A stretch of DNA of 44,977 bases from an uncultured Alphaproteobacteria bacterium (GTDB lineage Bacteria; Pseudomonadota; Alphaproteobacteria; UBA828). Under the pieces are notes generated by a model. That model was given only the letters and a program-made list of their open reading frames with translations. It was not told the origin of the DNA and ran no database searches. This document shows, piece by piece, positions 8,881 to 16,843 of this stretch. The position numbers and the translations under genes are program-made. The stretch covers positions 1 to 44,977 of the forward strand of contig CAJXFT010000008.1 in the NCBI GenBank assembly GCA_913053235.1. The letters run 5' to 3'. The number at the start of each line of letters is the position of its first letter. The stretch's first letter is position 1.

Positions 8881-10404
8881 TTAAGGCGCGGTGGTGGCGA
8901 TACGCGGTTGGCAGCCGAGTTCCTGGGCGAGGGTGCGGAAGCGGCTTTGCACCACGTCGCCGACCAGGACGTCGGCATGGCTGGGCAATTCCAGCTTCAG
9001 CCTGTTTTCATCGCGCCGGAGCGCCGTTTGTTCGAGCAGCGATATGACACCGCCGGAAAAAGTATAGGCCAGGCGCATGGCGAGGCCGGTGGCCTTGGCG
9101 CGGCTCAATTCGGCGCCGTCGAGCAGGCCGCCGAGAAAGCGCGCCAGCAGATTCTCGCTCACCTTGGCGTGGCGCGAGGCGACGGCCAGCGCCATATAGG
9201 CGCGGCCCGGATGATCGACGCCGATCAGCGGGTAGCGCAGGATTCGCAGCAACGCGTGCTCGGCGCGGTAATCGGGATGTTCCGACCATTCGAGATCGGC
9301 CAACAGGCAGGCGGCGTGGCGCAGGCGCACCTCGGCCGGCGATTCGTCGGCGAAGGCGGGCGACATCCAGCGAAAAAGCGCATCGCCATCGGCGGTAGCG
9401 CGCCCTGTCATCGCAGCCAGATTGCGGCAGGCGGCGATCAGCGGGTCTTCCGCCTTCAGGGAATCGGCCAGGCGGTCGAATATCAAGCCTTCGCGCACGC
9501 CATAGGCCGAGAACAGCACGGCCGCGACGCCGGACTGCTCGATCAGGCGTTTCAGCAACATATTGGCGAACGGAATGGAATCGGCGCGCGCATCCTCGAT
9601 GCCGGCGAGGTTGGACAAGGCGCTCGGCGACACCATGGCGATTTCCTTGGCGAATTCGAGCGCCGAGGTGGCCGTGATCTCGTAGTGATGGGCGATGCTG
9701 AGGCGGTAGTTGACGTAGCGCATATGCATGCGCGCCCAGCTCCGCCACGACCCGCCCACCGCATAAAAGGTGCCGCCGCGCGCCGATTGCAGCCACGCCG
9801 CGCCGGCGAGATGCTCGTCCATGTCGCCGCCATCGCCGTAGCCACCGTGGCCGGGGCCGCATGCCATGCGCAGCGGCCCGATGGGCAGCGTCGCCTGGGC
9901 CAGATTCTCACCCTCCTTGAGATGCGCGATTTCCAGACTGGCGCCGCCGAGATCGCCCATGATGCCGTCCGCCCGCGGTATTTCCGCGAGCACACCCAGG
10001 GCCGAGAGGCGGGCTTCTTCCTCGCCCGTAATTATGCGCACCGGGAAGCCGCAGTCGCGTTCCACCGCCGCCGTGAAATCCGCGCCGTCGGTGGCCTCGC
10101 GCACCGCCGCGGTAGCGATGGCGTTGATGTCGGTTACGCCCATGGCCTCGGTCAAGGCGGCGAAGCGGTGGACGCTGCTTCGCGCCAGCATGGCGCCCTC
10201 GGGATTGAGCCGGCCGGTCGCATCGAGGCCGCGGCCGAGGCCGCACAGCACTTTTTCGTTGAACACCGGAACCGGCGCCCGCTTGGCCGCGTCATAGACC
10301 ACCAGGCGAACCGAATTGGAGCCGATATCGATGACGGCAACCGGCGCTCTGGCGTCCGAATCCTGGGCCAGGGCGACGGGTGCGATGGCGCTAAGCTGGC
10401 TCAA
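8881..10404 (-). CDS. ppx: Ppx/GppA family exopolyphosphatase
   Basis: The 507-residue product belongs to the sugar-kinase/Hsp70-fold phosphatases that shorten polyphosphate or hydrolyse pppGpp. It has VAVIDIGSNSVRLVVYD near residue 22, then ATAAVREATDG, RIITGEEEARLSALG and the second phosphate motif IMGDLGGASLEI. An HD-like C-terminal helical part follows (LRHAACLLADLEWSEHPDYRAEHALLRI). No ATG or GTG is available between the divergent aminotransferase gene and the first conserved motif, so the start is placed at TTG 10404. That TTG overlaps the stop codon of a 14-codon frame in the pattern TTGA (see findings). The partner kinase ppk is not in the window. Confidence 0.88.
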   Translation of the reverse strand: MSQLSAIAPVALAQDSDARAPVAVIDIGSNSVRLVVYDAAKRAPVPVFNEKVLCGLGRGLDATGRLNPEGAMLARSSVHRFAALTEAMGVTDINAIATAAVREATDGADFTAAVERDCGFPVRIITGEEEARLSALGVLAEIPRADGIMGDLGGASLEIAHLKEGENLAQATLPIGPLRMACGPGHGGYGDGGDMDEHLAGAAWLQSARGGTFYAVGGSWRSWARMHMRYVNYRLSIAHHYEITATSALEFAKEIAMVSPSALSNLAGIEDARADSIPFANMLLKRLIEQSGVAAVLFSAYGVREGLIFDRLADSLKAEDPLIAACRNLAAMTGRATADGDALFRWMSPAFADESPAEVRLRHAACLLADLEWSEHPDYRAEHALLRILRYPLIGVDHPGRAYMALAVASRHAKVSENLLARFLGGLLDGAELSRAKATGLAMRLAYTFSGGVISLLEQTALRRDENRLKLELPSHADVLVGDVVQSRFRTLAQELGCQPRIATTAP

Positions 10405-10605
10405 CTGAGGCCCGTTTCGCGGCGGAAAAAGCGAAAATATTTCATGACATCGAAACCCGCTTGGCGCTTGGTCGGGGCGGAGTGTAGTTGCAGGGCGCCG
10501 ATTGGCAACAGAATTGCGCCGGGGCCCGTGGTTGTGCTGATATCCGCCCTGCCGAAATCTTTCGATCCTCGGCCAACCTGACCACATAATCGGAACGCCC
10601 GCCGC

Positions 10606-11763
10606 ATGACCGCCGAAATCAACAAGAGCGTCGCCAAGCTGGCCGAAAGCCAGATTCGCCAGATCATGGAGATGGGCCAGGGGATGGAGGGCGTGATTCC
10701 GCTGTGGTTCGGCGAGGGCGACGAGGCGACGCCGGAATTCATCAAGCAGGCGGCGGTGCGGGCGCTGAGCGAAGACAAGACCTTCTATGTGCCCAATAAC
10801 GGCGTGCCCGAACTGCGCCAGGCGATCGCCGAATATATGAGCAGGCTTTACGGGCGCCCGGTGGCGGTCGAGCGCATCACGGCGACGACGTCCGGCATGC
10901 ATGGCATCATGCTGGCCTATCAGACGATTCTCGATCCCGGCGATACGGTGGTGATAATCGGGCCGATCTGGCCCAACGCCGTGCATGCCGCCGAAGTGCT
11001 GGGTGCCAGCGCCCGCATCGTGGCGCTGCGCGAAGTCGACGGCGAATGGAGCATCGACCTCGATGAACTGTTCGCCGCGCTCGACGCCGGCGCCAAGGCT
11101 CTCTTTATCAACTCGCCCAACAACCCGACCGGCTGGATGGCCGAGCGCGCCGAATTGGAGGCGATTTTCACGCATTGCCGCAAAAATGGCATCTGGATGC
11201 TGTGCGACGATGTTTATGCCCGCCTGGTCTATGACGGGCGCAGCCTGGCGCCGTCGATTGCCGAGTTGGCCTATCCGGAAGACCGCGTGATCATCATCAA
11301 CAGCTTTTCAAAAAACTGGAACATGACGGGATGGCGCCTCGGCTGGATCATGGCGCCGCCCGACCTGTTGCTCACCCTGGCGAAACTGACGGAATACAAC
11401 ATCGCCGGGCCGGCCACCTTCGTCCAGCATGCCGGCATCGTGGCGCTCGGCGATGGTGAGGCGCATGTCGCGCGCTCGCGCGCCGCGTTCGAGGAACGGC
11501 GCGATCTCGTCTATCGCCGCCTCGGCTCTCTCAACCGCATCGGCCTGATCAAGCCCAAAGGCGCGTTCTACGCATTTTTCTCGGTCGAGGGAGAGCATAA
11601 CAGCCTCGCATTGGCGAAGAAGATATTGCACGATGCCGCTGTCGGCCTGGCGCCGGGAACGGCATTCGGAGAGGTCGGCGAGGGCTATCTCCGCCTCTGT
11701 TTTGCCGCCAGCCCGGCATTGCTCAACGAGGCGATGGACCGGCTTGAGCGGGTTTTGGCTTAG
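10606..11763 (+). CDS. Class I/II pyridoxal-phosphate aminotransferase
   Basis: The 385-residue enzyme is of aspartate-aminotransferase fold. It shows YVPNNGVPELRQAIAEYM, FINSPNNPTGWM (Asn173), CDDVYARLVYD (Asp202 and Tyr204) and NSFSKNWNMTGWRLGW with Schiff-base Lys236. This combination fits the alphaproteobacterial group often named aspartate or arginine:pyruvate aminotransferase; the true amino donor is unknown. The ATG at 10606 lies about 200 bases from the divergent ppx start. The next gene, a hydratase-like enzyme, begins 23 bases after its stop, so the pair is probably an operon acting on a keto acid made here. Confidence 0.92.
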   Translation: MTAEINKSVAKLAESQIRQIMEMGQGMEGVIPLWFGEGDEATPEFIKQAAVRALSEDKTFYVPNNGVPELRQAIAEYMSRLYGRPVAVERITATTSGMHGIMLAYQTILDPGDTVVIIGPIWPNAVHAAEVLGASARIVALREVDGEWSIDLDELFAALDAGAKALFINSPNNPTGWMAERAELEAIFTHCRKNGIWMLCDDVYARLVYDGRSLAPSIAELAYPEDRVIIINSFSKNWNMTGWRLGWIMAPPDLLLTLAKLTEYNIAGPATFVQHAGIVALGDGEAHVARSRAAFEERRDLVYRRLGSLNRIGLIKPKGAFYAFFSVEGEHNSLALAKKILHDAAVGLAPGTAFGEVGEGYLRLCFAASPALLNEAMDRLERVLA

Positions 11764-11786
11764 CGTCGCGGCCGGGGAGGAAAATC

Positions 11787-12578
11787 ATGAGTGAAAGCGA
11801 GCGCCAACTGGCCGATCGATTGTTTGCCGAGCATCGCGGTCGCAAGCCATTCAGCCGGCTCCAGGGTGCCTCGCGCCCGGCAACCATGGAGGCCGGATAC
11901 CGGGTTCAGGATCTATTGAACGAGCGCTTCGCCGAGGCGGGGCGCGGCCCCATCGCCGGATACAAAATCGGCCTGACATCCGAAAAAATTCGCCAAATGT
12001 GCAACGCCCATGAGCCGATTTCGGGTGTGATTTACCAGTCCACGGTGCATCGCTCGCCGGCGGCGCTAAACCTTGCCGATTTCATGCATCTCGGCCTTGA
12101 GTTCGAGTTGGCGGTGGAAATGGCGCGCGACGTGCCGCCCGATTCAGGCCCGCTCGATGCCGAATCCGTGCGCGATTTCATTGCCGCCTGCATGCCGGCG
12201 TTTGAATTGATCGATGACCGCAACGCCGATTTTGGCGATTTGGATGCGCTCTCCATCATGGTCGACAATAGCTGGTGTGGCGGCATCGTGCTCGGCGAAG
12301 CGCGCGTGGATTGGCAACAATTGAATCTCAAAACCAACCCGGTGGCGATGTCCCTGAACGGCGAATTCGTCGAGAACGGCGTGACCGGCGACGCCATGGG
12401 CCATCCCTTCGAATCAGTGGCCTGGGTGGCCGGGCTGCTGGCCGGGCAGGGCAAACAGCTCCGCGCCGGCATGATCGTCATGACCGGTTCGACCCTGGCC
12501 ACGCGCTTTCCCCAGGCCGGTGAAGAATACCGCTACGAGGTCGAGAGCCTGGGCAGCGTCAGCGCAACCCTGGCGTAA
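11787..12578 (+). CDS. 2-keto-4-pentenoate hydratase-like protein (FAH superfamily)
   Basis: The 263-residue protein matches the MhpD/hydratase-decarboxylase branch of the fumarylacetoacetate hydrolase fold. It has GYKIGLTSEKIRQM, GVIYQSTV, the metal-binding glutamates in GLEFELAVEMA (Glu105, Glu107), AFELIDDR and a C-terminal GMIVMTGSTLATRFPQAG block. Family members add water to 2-keto-4-pentenoate or decarboxylate oxalocrotonate in meta-cleavage routes. No ring-cleavage dioxygenase lies nearby, so the substrate is open. GGGAGG precedes the ATG at 11787. The gene is probably cotranscribed with the aminotransferase, 23 bases upstream. Confidence 0.88.
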   Translation: MSESERQLADRLFAEHRGRKPFSRLQGASRPATMEAGYRVQDLLNERFAEAGRGPIAGYKIGLTSEKIRQMCNAHEPISGVIYQSTVHRSPAALNLADFMHLGLEFELAVEMARDVPPDSGPLDAESVRDFIAACMPAFELIDDRNADFGDLDALSIMVDNSWCGGIVLGEARVDWQQLNLKTNPVAMSLNGEFVENGVTGDAMGHPFESVAWVAGLLAGQGKQLRAGMIVMTGSTLATRFPQAGEEYRYEVESLGSVSATLA

Positions 12579-12608
12579 CGCCCCGCCCGACCCCCGCCTG
12601 GAACCCAA

Positions 12609-12732
12609 AAAGACTCATCCAAACGGCACCACCCCCCGGAATGCCCTTTCTTGCATTCCGGCTGCGCGACTGAGCGCCCGAGTTAATACGAGGCAGCCAA
12701 GGGGGCGGACGCCCCCGCCCGGCGATTGAGGG
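12609..12732. repeat. Composite hairpin repeat element, copy 1
   Basis: This 124-base element recurs in the same orientation at 36687-36806. It has three parts. The first is a variable lead-in ending CGGCACCACC. The second is a hairpin with 9-base arms CCGGAATGC/GCATTCCGG around an 8-base loop. The third is a 67-base core (12666-12732) that differs from copy 2 at one base and holds a second hairpin, GGGGGCG/CGCCCCC. It lies between the hydratase gene and tRNA-Gly. On the minus strand the core would encode the tail [15 protein letters not shown] before a stop. It belongs to no repeat family I can name. Confidence 0.85.
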
Positions 12733-12742
12733 CCAAAAAATA

Positions 12743-12816
12743 TGGAGCGGGTGAGGGGAATCGAACCCCCGTCACAAGCTTGGGAAGCTTATGCTCTGCC
12801 ATTGAGCTACACCCGC
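12743..12816 (-). tRNA. tRNA-Gly (CCC anticodon)
   Basis: The reverse strand folds into a full 74-base tRNA with the CCA end encoded. The acceptor stem is GCGGGTG/CACCCGC with discriminator T. The D arm is GCTC/GAGC. The anticodon stem TAAGC/GCTTG encloses loop TTCCCAA (anticodon CCC). The T arm is GGGGG-TTCGATT-CCCCT. The loop matches the E. coli glyU-type CCC glycine tRNA, and a TCC species would read CTTCCAA. The gene stands alone between the repeat element and the radical SAM gene. Confidence 0.96.
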
Positions 12817-12991
12817 ATGCGGCCCAACGATACGAACATGCCTCCGAGCAGGCAAGCGGCGTCTGTGGCGCCTGCCCGCCACACACCGAGAATTGAGTTG
12901 CCTTTGTTTTGCGTAATGCTGTAGGGCTGGCATTCCGCACCGCGCCGACCCGGCGCCCAAAGCGCCGACCCCCAATCCGACCGGGACCTAT

Positions 12992-13981
12992 ATGTTTCAG
13001 CCTGAGACGCTCGACAGCCTGACCCTGGATGGGCGAAAATTCAGGCATCCGACGCGTACCGCCGATGGCCAGATGCGCGCCGGCGTGGCGTTCGAACGCT
13101 TGCGTACCCTGTGGTTCAACACCGGCACGCTGTGCAACATCACTTGCGCCAATTGCTACATCGATTCGAGCCCGCGCAACGATCTCCTGGCCTATTTGAC
13201 CGGCGCCGATTTGCGCCAATATCTGGACGAGCTTGCGGGGCCTGAATGGCGCGCCGAGGAAATCGGCTTTACCGGCGGCGAGCCGTTCATGAATCCGGCG
13301 ATCATCGAGCTTTTGAGCGAAAGCCTGTCTCGCGGCTACCGCGTTCTGGTGCTGACCAACGCCATGCGCCCATTGCTGAGATTCAAGCACGGCCTGCTGG
13401 CGCTGAAGGCCGAATTCGGCGCCAATCTGGTGCTCAGAGTCTCCATCGATCATTATTCCGAAGCGCTGCACGATGCCGAGCGCGGCGCCGGTTCATGGCC
13501 GCGCATGATGGAAGGCCTGCTGTGGTTGTCGCGCTCGGGATTTTCCATAAATGTCGCGGGCCGTACCTGCTGGCACCAAAGCGAGGCGGAATTGCGGGCC
13601 GGCTACGCGGCATTGTTTGGCCAGCATGACATCGCCCTGGATGCGCAAAATCCGGACAGTTTGGTGCTCTTCCCGGAGATGGATGCGGGGCGCGACGTGG
13701 CCGAGATCACCAGCGCTTGCTGGGCCATTCTGGACGTCGATCAGGCCAATATGATGTGCGCCACGTCGCGCATGGTGGTGCGGCGCAAGGGCGCGGCACG
13801 GCCGGCGGTTACCGCCTGCACGCTGCTGCCCTACGCGCCGGAATTCGAGCTCGGCGATACGCTGGCGGCGGCGACCAGGCTGCCGGTAAGCCTCAATCAT
13901 CCGCACTGCGCGCGCTTTTGCGTTCTCGGCGGCGGCGCCTGCGGCGCCACCGCCGGTGAAGGTGAAACCGACGCCCCTTGA
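12992..13981 (+). CDS. Radical SAM protein with C-terminal cysteine cluster
   Basis: The 329-residue protein binds a 4Fe-4S cluster through CNITCANC (Cys48, Cys52, Cys55) and has the SAM-binding FTGGEPFMNP loop, so it should generate the 5'-deoxyadenosyl radical. The C-terminal third has further cysteines (ACTLLPY, HPHCARFCVLGGGAC), a SPASM-like arrangement that suggests an auxiliary cluster. The substrate is unknown. No small precursor peptide gene is visible beside it, so it may act on a metabolite, tRNA or protein encoded elsewhere. The ATG at 12992 has only a weak GGGACC site. A SAM-sensing riboswitch follows its stop but controls the next gene. Confidence 0.85.
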   Translation: MFQPETLDSLTLDGRKFRHPTRTADGQMRAGVAFERLRTLWFNTGTLCNITCANCYIDSSPRNDLLAYLTGADLRQYLDELAGPEWRAEEIGFTGGEPFMNPAIIELLSESLSRGYRVLVLTNAMRPLLRFKHGLLALKAEFGANLVLRVSIDHYSEALHDAERGAGSWPRMMEGLLWLSRSGFSINVAGRTCWHQSEAELRAGYAALFGQHDIALDAQNPDSLVLFPEMDAGRDVAEITSACWAILDVDQANMMCATSRMVVRRKGAARPAVTACTLLPYAPEFELGDTLAAATRLPVSLNHPHCARFCVLGGGACGATAGEGETDAP

Positions 13982-14015
13982 CGGCGCGCGCGATACATGC
14001 TTTTCAAGCGCCGAC

Positions 14016-14078
14016 AACCGTGGCGATTTGAGCTGACCGGCTTGCGGCCACGTAAAACATACCGCTAAAAGGTCGCAG
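14016..14078 (+). promoter_or_regulatory. SAM-II riboswitch upstream of metZ
   Basis: The leader contains the SAM-II (metA element) consensus. The P1 strand CGTGGC (14019-14024) runs into CGATTTG, then ACCGGCTTGC, the pairing strand GCCACG (14047-14052), an A-rich linker TAAAACATA, and CGCTAAAAGG, which closes the pseudoknot. SAM-II is known from alphaproteobacteria before metA, metX and metZ and turns expression off when S-adenosylmethionine is bound. One position departs from the usual TGATTTG (C for T). A terminator hairpin follows 11 bases on. Confidence 0.92.
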
Positions 14079-14088
14079 CCCTTATGAG

Positions 14089-14116
14089 CCCTGACCTGAC
14101 CGGTCGGGGTTTTTTT
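14089..14116 (+). terminator. Rho-independent terminator in the metZ leader
   Basis: A hairpin with arms CCCTGACC and GGTCGGGG (eight pairs, one G-T) is followed by seven T residues and sits between the SAM-II aptamer and metZ. The aptamer's 3' end, AGGTC at 14070-14074, can pair with GACCT at 14093-14097. That offers a competing antiterminator fold and suggests transcriptional attenuation rather than masking of the ribosome site. Confidence 0.85.
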
Positions 14117-14132
14117 ATTGGGGGATGGCGAG

Positions 14133-15341
14133 ATGACAAAGCATACGGACAGCCGGGAAATTGAAGAGGAGCAGTGGCGCCCGGCGACCCGCATGGTGCG
14201 CGGCGGCACGCGGCGCTCGGCGCATGGCGAGACCAGCGAGGCGATGTATCTGACCTCGGGCTATGTCTATGAAGATGCCGCCGAGGCCGAGGCGCGCTTC
14301 AAGGGCGAAGCGCCGGGTTTCGTCTATTCGCGTTTCGGCAATCCCACCGTCGCCATGTTCGAGCGCCGCCTCGCCCTTATCGAGGGCGCCGAGGCGTGCA
14401 AGGCGACCAGCACCGGCATGGCCGCCGTGTTCGCCGCGCTGATGGCACAGCTGCGCGCCGGCGATCACGTCGTTGCCGCGCGCGCCCTGTTCGGCTCCTG
14501 CCTCTATATCGTCAGCGAATTGTTGCCGCGCTACGGCATCGAGGTGACCCTGGTCGATGGCGTCGAACTCGATCAGTGGCGCGCCGCCTTTCGCCCGGAC
14601 ACGCGTTGCGCCTTTCTCGAATCACCGTCGAATCCGGGGCTCGAGATCATCGATCTGGAAGCGGTTTCGGCGCTGGCGCACGGCGTCGGCGCGCGGCTGG
14701 TGGTCGATAATGTGTTCGCCACGCCGCTGTTGCAGCCGGCGATGCGGCTCGGCGCCGATATCGTGGTTTATTCGGCGACCAAGCATATCGACGGTCAGGG
14801 CCGCTGTCTGGGTGGTGCCATACTCTCGAGCCAGGCCTTCGTCGATGAGGAATTGCTGCCTTTCCTGCGCCATACCGGCCCATCGCTCAGCCCCTTCAAC
14901 GCCTGGGTTTTGTTGAAGGGCCTGGAAACCCTGGATCTGAGGGTCGAGCGCATGTGCGCCAACGCCTTGGCAGTCGCGACGTTGCTGGAGGGCCTCGGCG
15001 GCGTGGAGAGGGTGCTCTATCCCGGCCTCGCCAGCCATCCCCAACACGCTCTGGCGGAGCGCCAGATGAGCGCCGGCGGCACCATCGTCAGCTTCGACAT
15101 CGCCGGCGGCAAGGCGGCCGCCTTCGATTTTCTCGACCGTCTCGGGATGATCGAGATCTCCAACAATCTCGGCGATGCGAAAAGCCTGATCACCCATCCG
15201 GCGACGACCACACATCAGCGCCTGCGGCCGGAGCAACGGGCGGCGCTGGGTATCGGAGACGGCCTGGTACGGCTCTCCGTCGGGCTGGAGGATGTCGAGG
15301 ACATCAAGAGCGATCTGGGCCAGGCGATGGCCGGCGGCTAG
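14133..15341 (+). CDS. metZ: O-succinylhomoserine sulfhydrylase
   Basis: MetZ makes homocysteine directly from O-succinyl- (or O-acetyl-) homoserine and sulfide in methionine synthesis. The 402-residue PLP enzyme has YSRFGNPTVAMFE (residues 65-77), ATSTGMAAVF, ESPSNPGLEI, VVDNVFATPLLQ and VYSATKHIDGQGR with Schiff-base Lys217. These are the marks of the Cys/Met-metabolism family, and its HIDGQGR pattern fits MetZ rather than MetB/MetC. The ATG at 14133 follows GGGGGAT. An in-frame TTG at 14120 would lie too close to the terminator. Expression should fall at high SAM through the upstream riboswitch. apaG follows, as it does in many alphaproteobacteria. Confidence 0.95.
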   Translation: MTKHTDSREIEEEQWRPATRMVRGGTRRSAHGETSEAMYLTSGYVYEDAAEAEARFKGEAPGFVYSRFGNPTVAMFERRLALIEGAEACKATSTGMAAVFAALMAQLRAGDHVVAARALFGSCLYIVSELLPRYGIEVTLVDGVELDQWRAAFRPDTRCAFLESPSNPGLEIIDLEAVSALAHGVGARLVVDNVFATPLLQPAMRLGADIVVYSATKHIDGQGRCLGGAILSSQAFVDEELLPFLRHTGPSLSPFNAWVLLKGLETLDLRVERMCANALAVATLLEGLGGVERVLYPGLASHPQHALAERQMSAGGTIVSFDIAGGKAAAFDFLDRLGMIEISNNLGDAKSLITHPATTTHQRLRPEQRAALGIGDGLVRLSVGLEDVEDIKSDLGQAMAGG

Positions 15342-15393
15342 AGCATGTCAGGTTCGCTTGCGCTCACCCGCCACGCTCTATCTCTTTGGGTGT

Positions 15394-15500
15394 AAGCAAA
15401 TGCGTCGTCGCAGGTGAAGCCACCTGCTCGGGATTTGCTCTATTGGAATTGAAGCAAATGCGTCGTCGCAAGTGATTCCATCTGCTCGGGATTTGCTCTA
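15394..15500. repeat. Tandem pair of 49-base hairpin repeats
   Basis: Two copies of a 49-base unit (15394-15442 and 15452-15500, 58-base period) share AAGCAAATGCGTCGTCGCA at the start and CTGCTCGGGATTTGCTCTA at the end. Each folds on itself: AGCAAAT pairs with ATTTGCT, and an inner stem GCAGGTG/CACCTGC is perfect in copy 1 and has one mismatch in copy 2. They lie 52 bases after metZ, before apaG. The layout resembles the intergenic hairpin repeats of alphaproteobacteria. Confidence 0.85.
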
Positions 15501-15596
15501 GCGGTACTGGACAAACGCGCTGCGCGCTACAATATTATTCCGGCGCGCGGCGGGAAATGCAGGATTTTTGGGAGCCGGCGCTTGGCGGGCGAAATT

Positions 15597-15989
15597 ATGT
15601 ATCAGCAGATGACCAATTCGGTCGAAATTACCGTTCGGCCTTTTTACCTGGACGAGCAGTCGGAGCCGGACGAAAACCACTATGTCTGGGGCTATCATGT
15701 GACGATTCACAATCAGGGCGGCCTGACCATTCAATTGTTGAACCGTTATTGGCGCATTACCGACGCCGTCGGCCAAATTCAGGAAGTGCGTGGCCCCGGG
15801 GTGGTCGGTGAACAGCCGGTATTGGCGCCCGGCGAAAGTTTCGAATATACCAGCGGTTGCCCGCTTTCGACGCCGTCGGGCATCATGGCCGGCTTTTACG
15901 AAATGGAAGTGGATGGCGGCGAGCGCTTTGAGGCGGCGATACCGACTTTTTCGCTGGATGACCCCAATCAGCAAGTGAAGCTGAATTAG
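15597..15989 (+). CDS. apaG: ApaG domain protein (Co2+/Mg2+ efflux-associated)
   Basis: ApaG is a small fibronectin-III-like protein linked to cobalt/magnesium resistance and to diadenosine tetraphosphate metabolism; its exact reaction is unsettled. The product (130 residues) has the full signature: [59 protein letters not shown]. The ATG at 15597 gives the usual family start. A TTG at 15582, eight bases after GGGAG, would add five residues and cannot be excluded. It lies downstream of metZ across the hairpin repeats, the same pairing seen in other alphaproteobacteria. Confidence 0.93.
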   Translation: MYQQMTNSVEITVRPFYLDEQSEPDENHYVWGYHVTIHNQGGLTIQLLNRYWRITDAVGQIQEVRGPGVVGEQPVLAPGESFEYTSGCPLSTPSGIMAGFYEMEVDGGERFEAAIPTFSLDDPNQQVKLN

Positions 15990-15992
15990 GCC

Positions 15993-16092
15993 GGGGTAAA
16001 TTTTGCGGCGGCGTAGCTTGCAAGCGAGCGAAATTGGCGCTAGACATTGGCCGCGCCGCCGCCGCATAAATTCGCACCGGCGGTTTTACCCC
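15993..16092 (+). other. Large imperfect inverted repeat between apaG and folE
   Basis: Right after the apaG stop, GGGGTAAATTTTGCGGCGGCG (15993-16013; here in two arms) can pair with CGCCGCCGCATAAATT (16057-16072) and, further out, TTTACCCC (16085-16092). The inner part contains the 10-base palindrome GCTTGCAAGC. This makes a roughly 100-base stem-loop ending 29 bases before the folE start. No T run follows, so a classical terminator is unlikely. It may be a structured leader or another intergenic repeat. Confidence 0.55.
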
Positions 16093-16121
16093 ACAAAAAT
16101 CCCGCCCATAGGAGTGGTGTT

Positions 16122-16766
16122 TTGAGCAAACACGTAGCAACCGATTCCAGCCCGGCGGAATTTTCCGCGCCCGGGACGGAGCGACCGAGCCGGGAAGAAG
16201 CGCGCGAAGCCGTCCGCACCCTTATCAGGTGGGCCGGAGACGATGCCGACCGCGAGGGTCTGCTGGACACGCCCGATCGCGTTGTACGCTCCTATGAGGA
16301 ATATTATTCCGGCTATGGCCAGGATCCCATCGCTATCCTGAAGCGGACCTTTGAGGAAACCGACGGCTATGACGAAATGGTGGTGCTCAAGGGTGTCGAA
16401 TTCAGCTCGCATTGCGAGCATCACATGGCGCCCATCATCGGGCGCGTGCATATCGGCTATTTGCCCGACAAGAGCGTCGTCGGCATCAGTAAATTGGCGC
16501 GCATCGTCGATATTTTTGCCCGCCGCCTGCAGATTCAGGAAAAGATGACGGCGCAAATCGCCGACACGCTGAATGAAGTCATCCAACCGCGCGGCGTCGG
16601 CGTCGTGGTCGAGGCGGCGCATCACTGCATGACGACGCGCGGCATCCAGAAACAGGGCGTGATGATGGTGACGAGCCGAATGCTCGGCACCTTCCGCAGC
16701 GACCCGAAAACACGGCGCGAGTTTCTCGCGGTCATCGAGCAGGCCCTCGGAAAGGCCTCGTACTAG
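16122..16766 (+). CDS. folE: GTP cyclohydrolase I
   Basis: FolE opens GTP to 7,8-dihydroneopterin triphosphate, the first step of folate and queuosine-type pathways. The 214-residue product has the zinc site in [21 protein letters not shown] (Cys98, His101) and [10 protein letters not shown] (Cys169), plus the helices [20 protein letters not shown] and GLLDTPDRV typical of type IA enzymes. Start: TTG at 16122, seven bases after AGGAG. The frame is open 25 codons further back, but that part is the inverted repeat and looks non-coding. It is transcribed in the same direction as apaG. Confidence 0.96.
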   Translation: MSKHVATDSSPAEFSAPGTERPSREEAREAVRTLIRWAGDDADREGLLDTPDRVVRSYEEYYSGYGQDPIAILKRTFEETDGYDEMVVLKGVEFSSHCEHHMAPIIGRVHIGYLPDKSVVGISKLARIVDIFARRLQIQEKMTAQIADTLNEVIQPRGVGVVVEAAHHCMTTRGIQKQGVMMVTSRMLGTFRSDPKTRREFLAVIEQALGKASY

Positions 16767-16843
16767 CGAATTCCATCCACCAGGCAGGCGATTGCCCGAG
16801 GATGGCCTAGCTTTCCTTCGGGTCACGCCGGAGCACCGGAAGA

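Noticed and set aside
8908-10581. A 557-codon plus-strand open frame opposite ppx
   Set aside because: It lies antisense to a well-supported ppx gene, has no recognisable motif, and such frames are common opposite GC-rich genes.
10405-11175. N-terminal extension of the ppx frame over the class I aminotransferase gene
   Set aside because: It overlaps the aminotransferase coding region on the other strand and has no conserved motif.
12683-13471. A 262-codon minus-strand frame running through repeat copy 1, the tRNA and the radical SAM gene
   Set aside because: It crosses a tRNA and is antisense to the radical SAM gene, so it is not coding.
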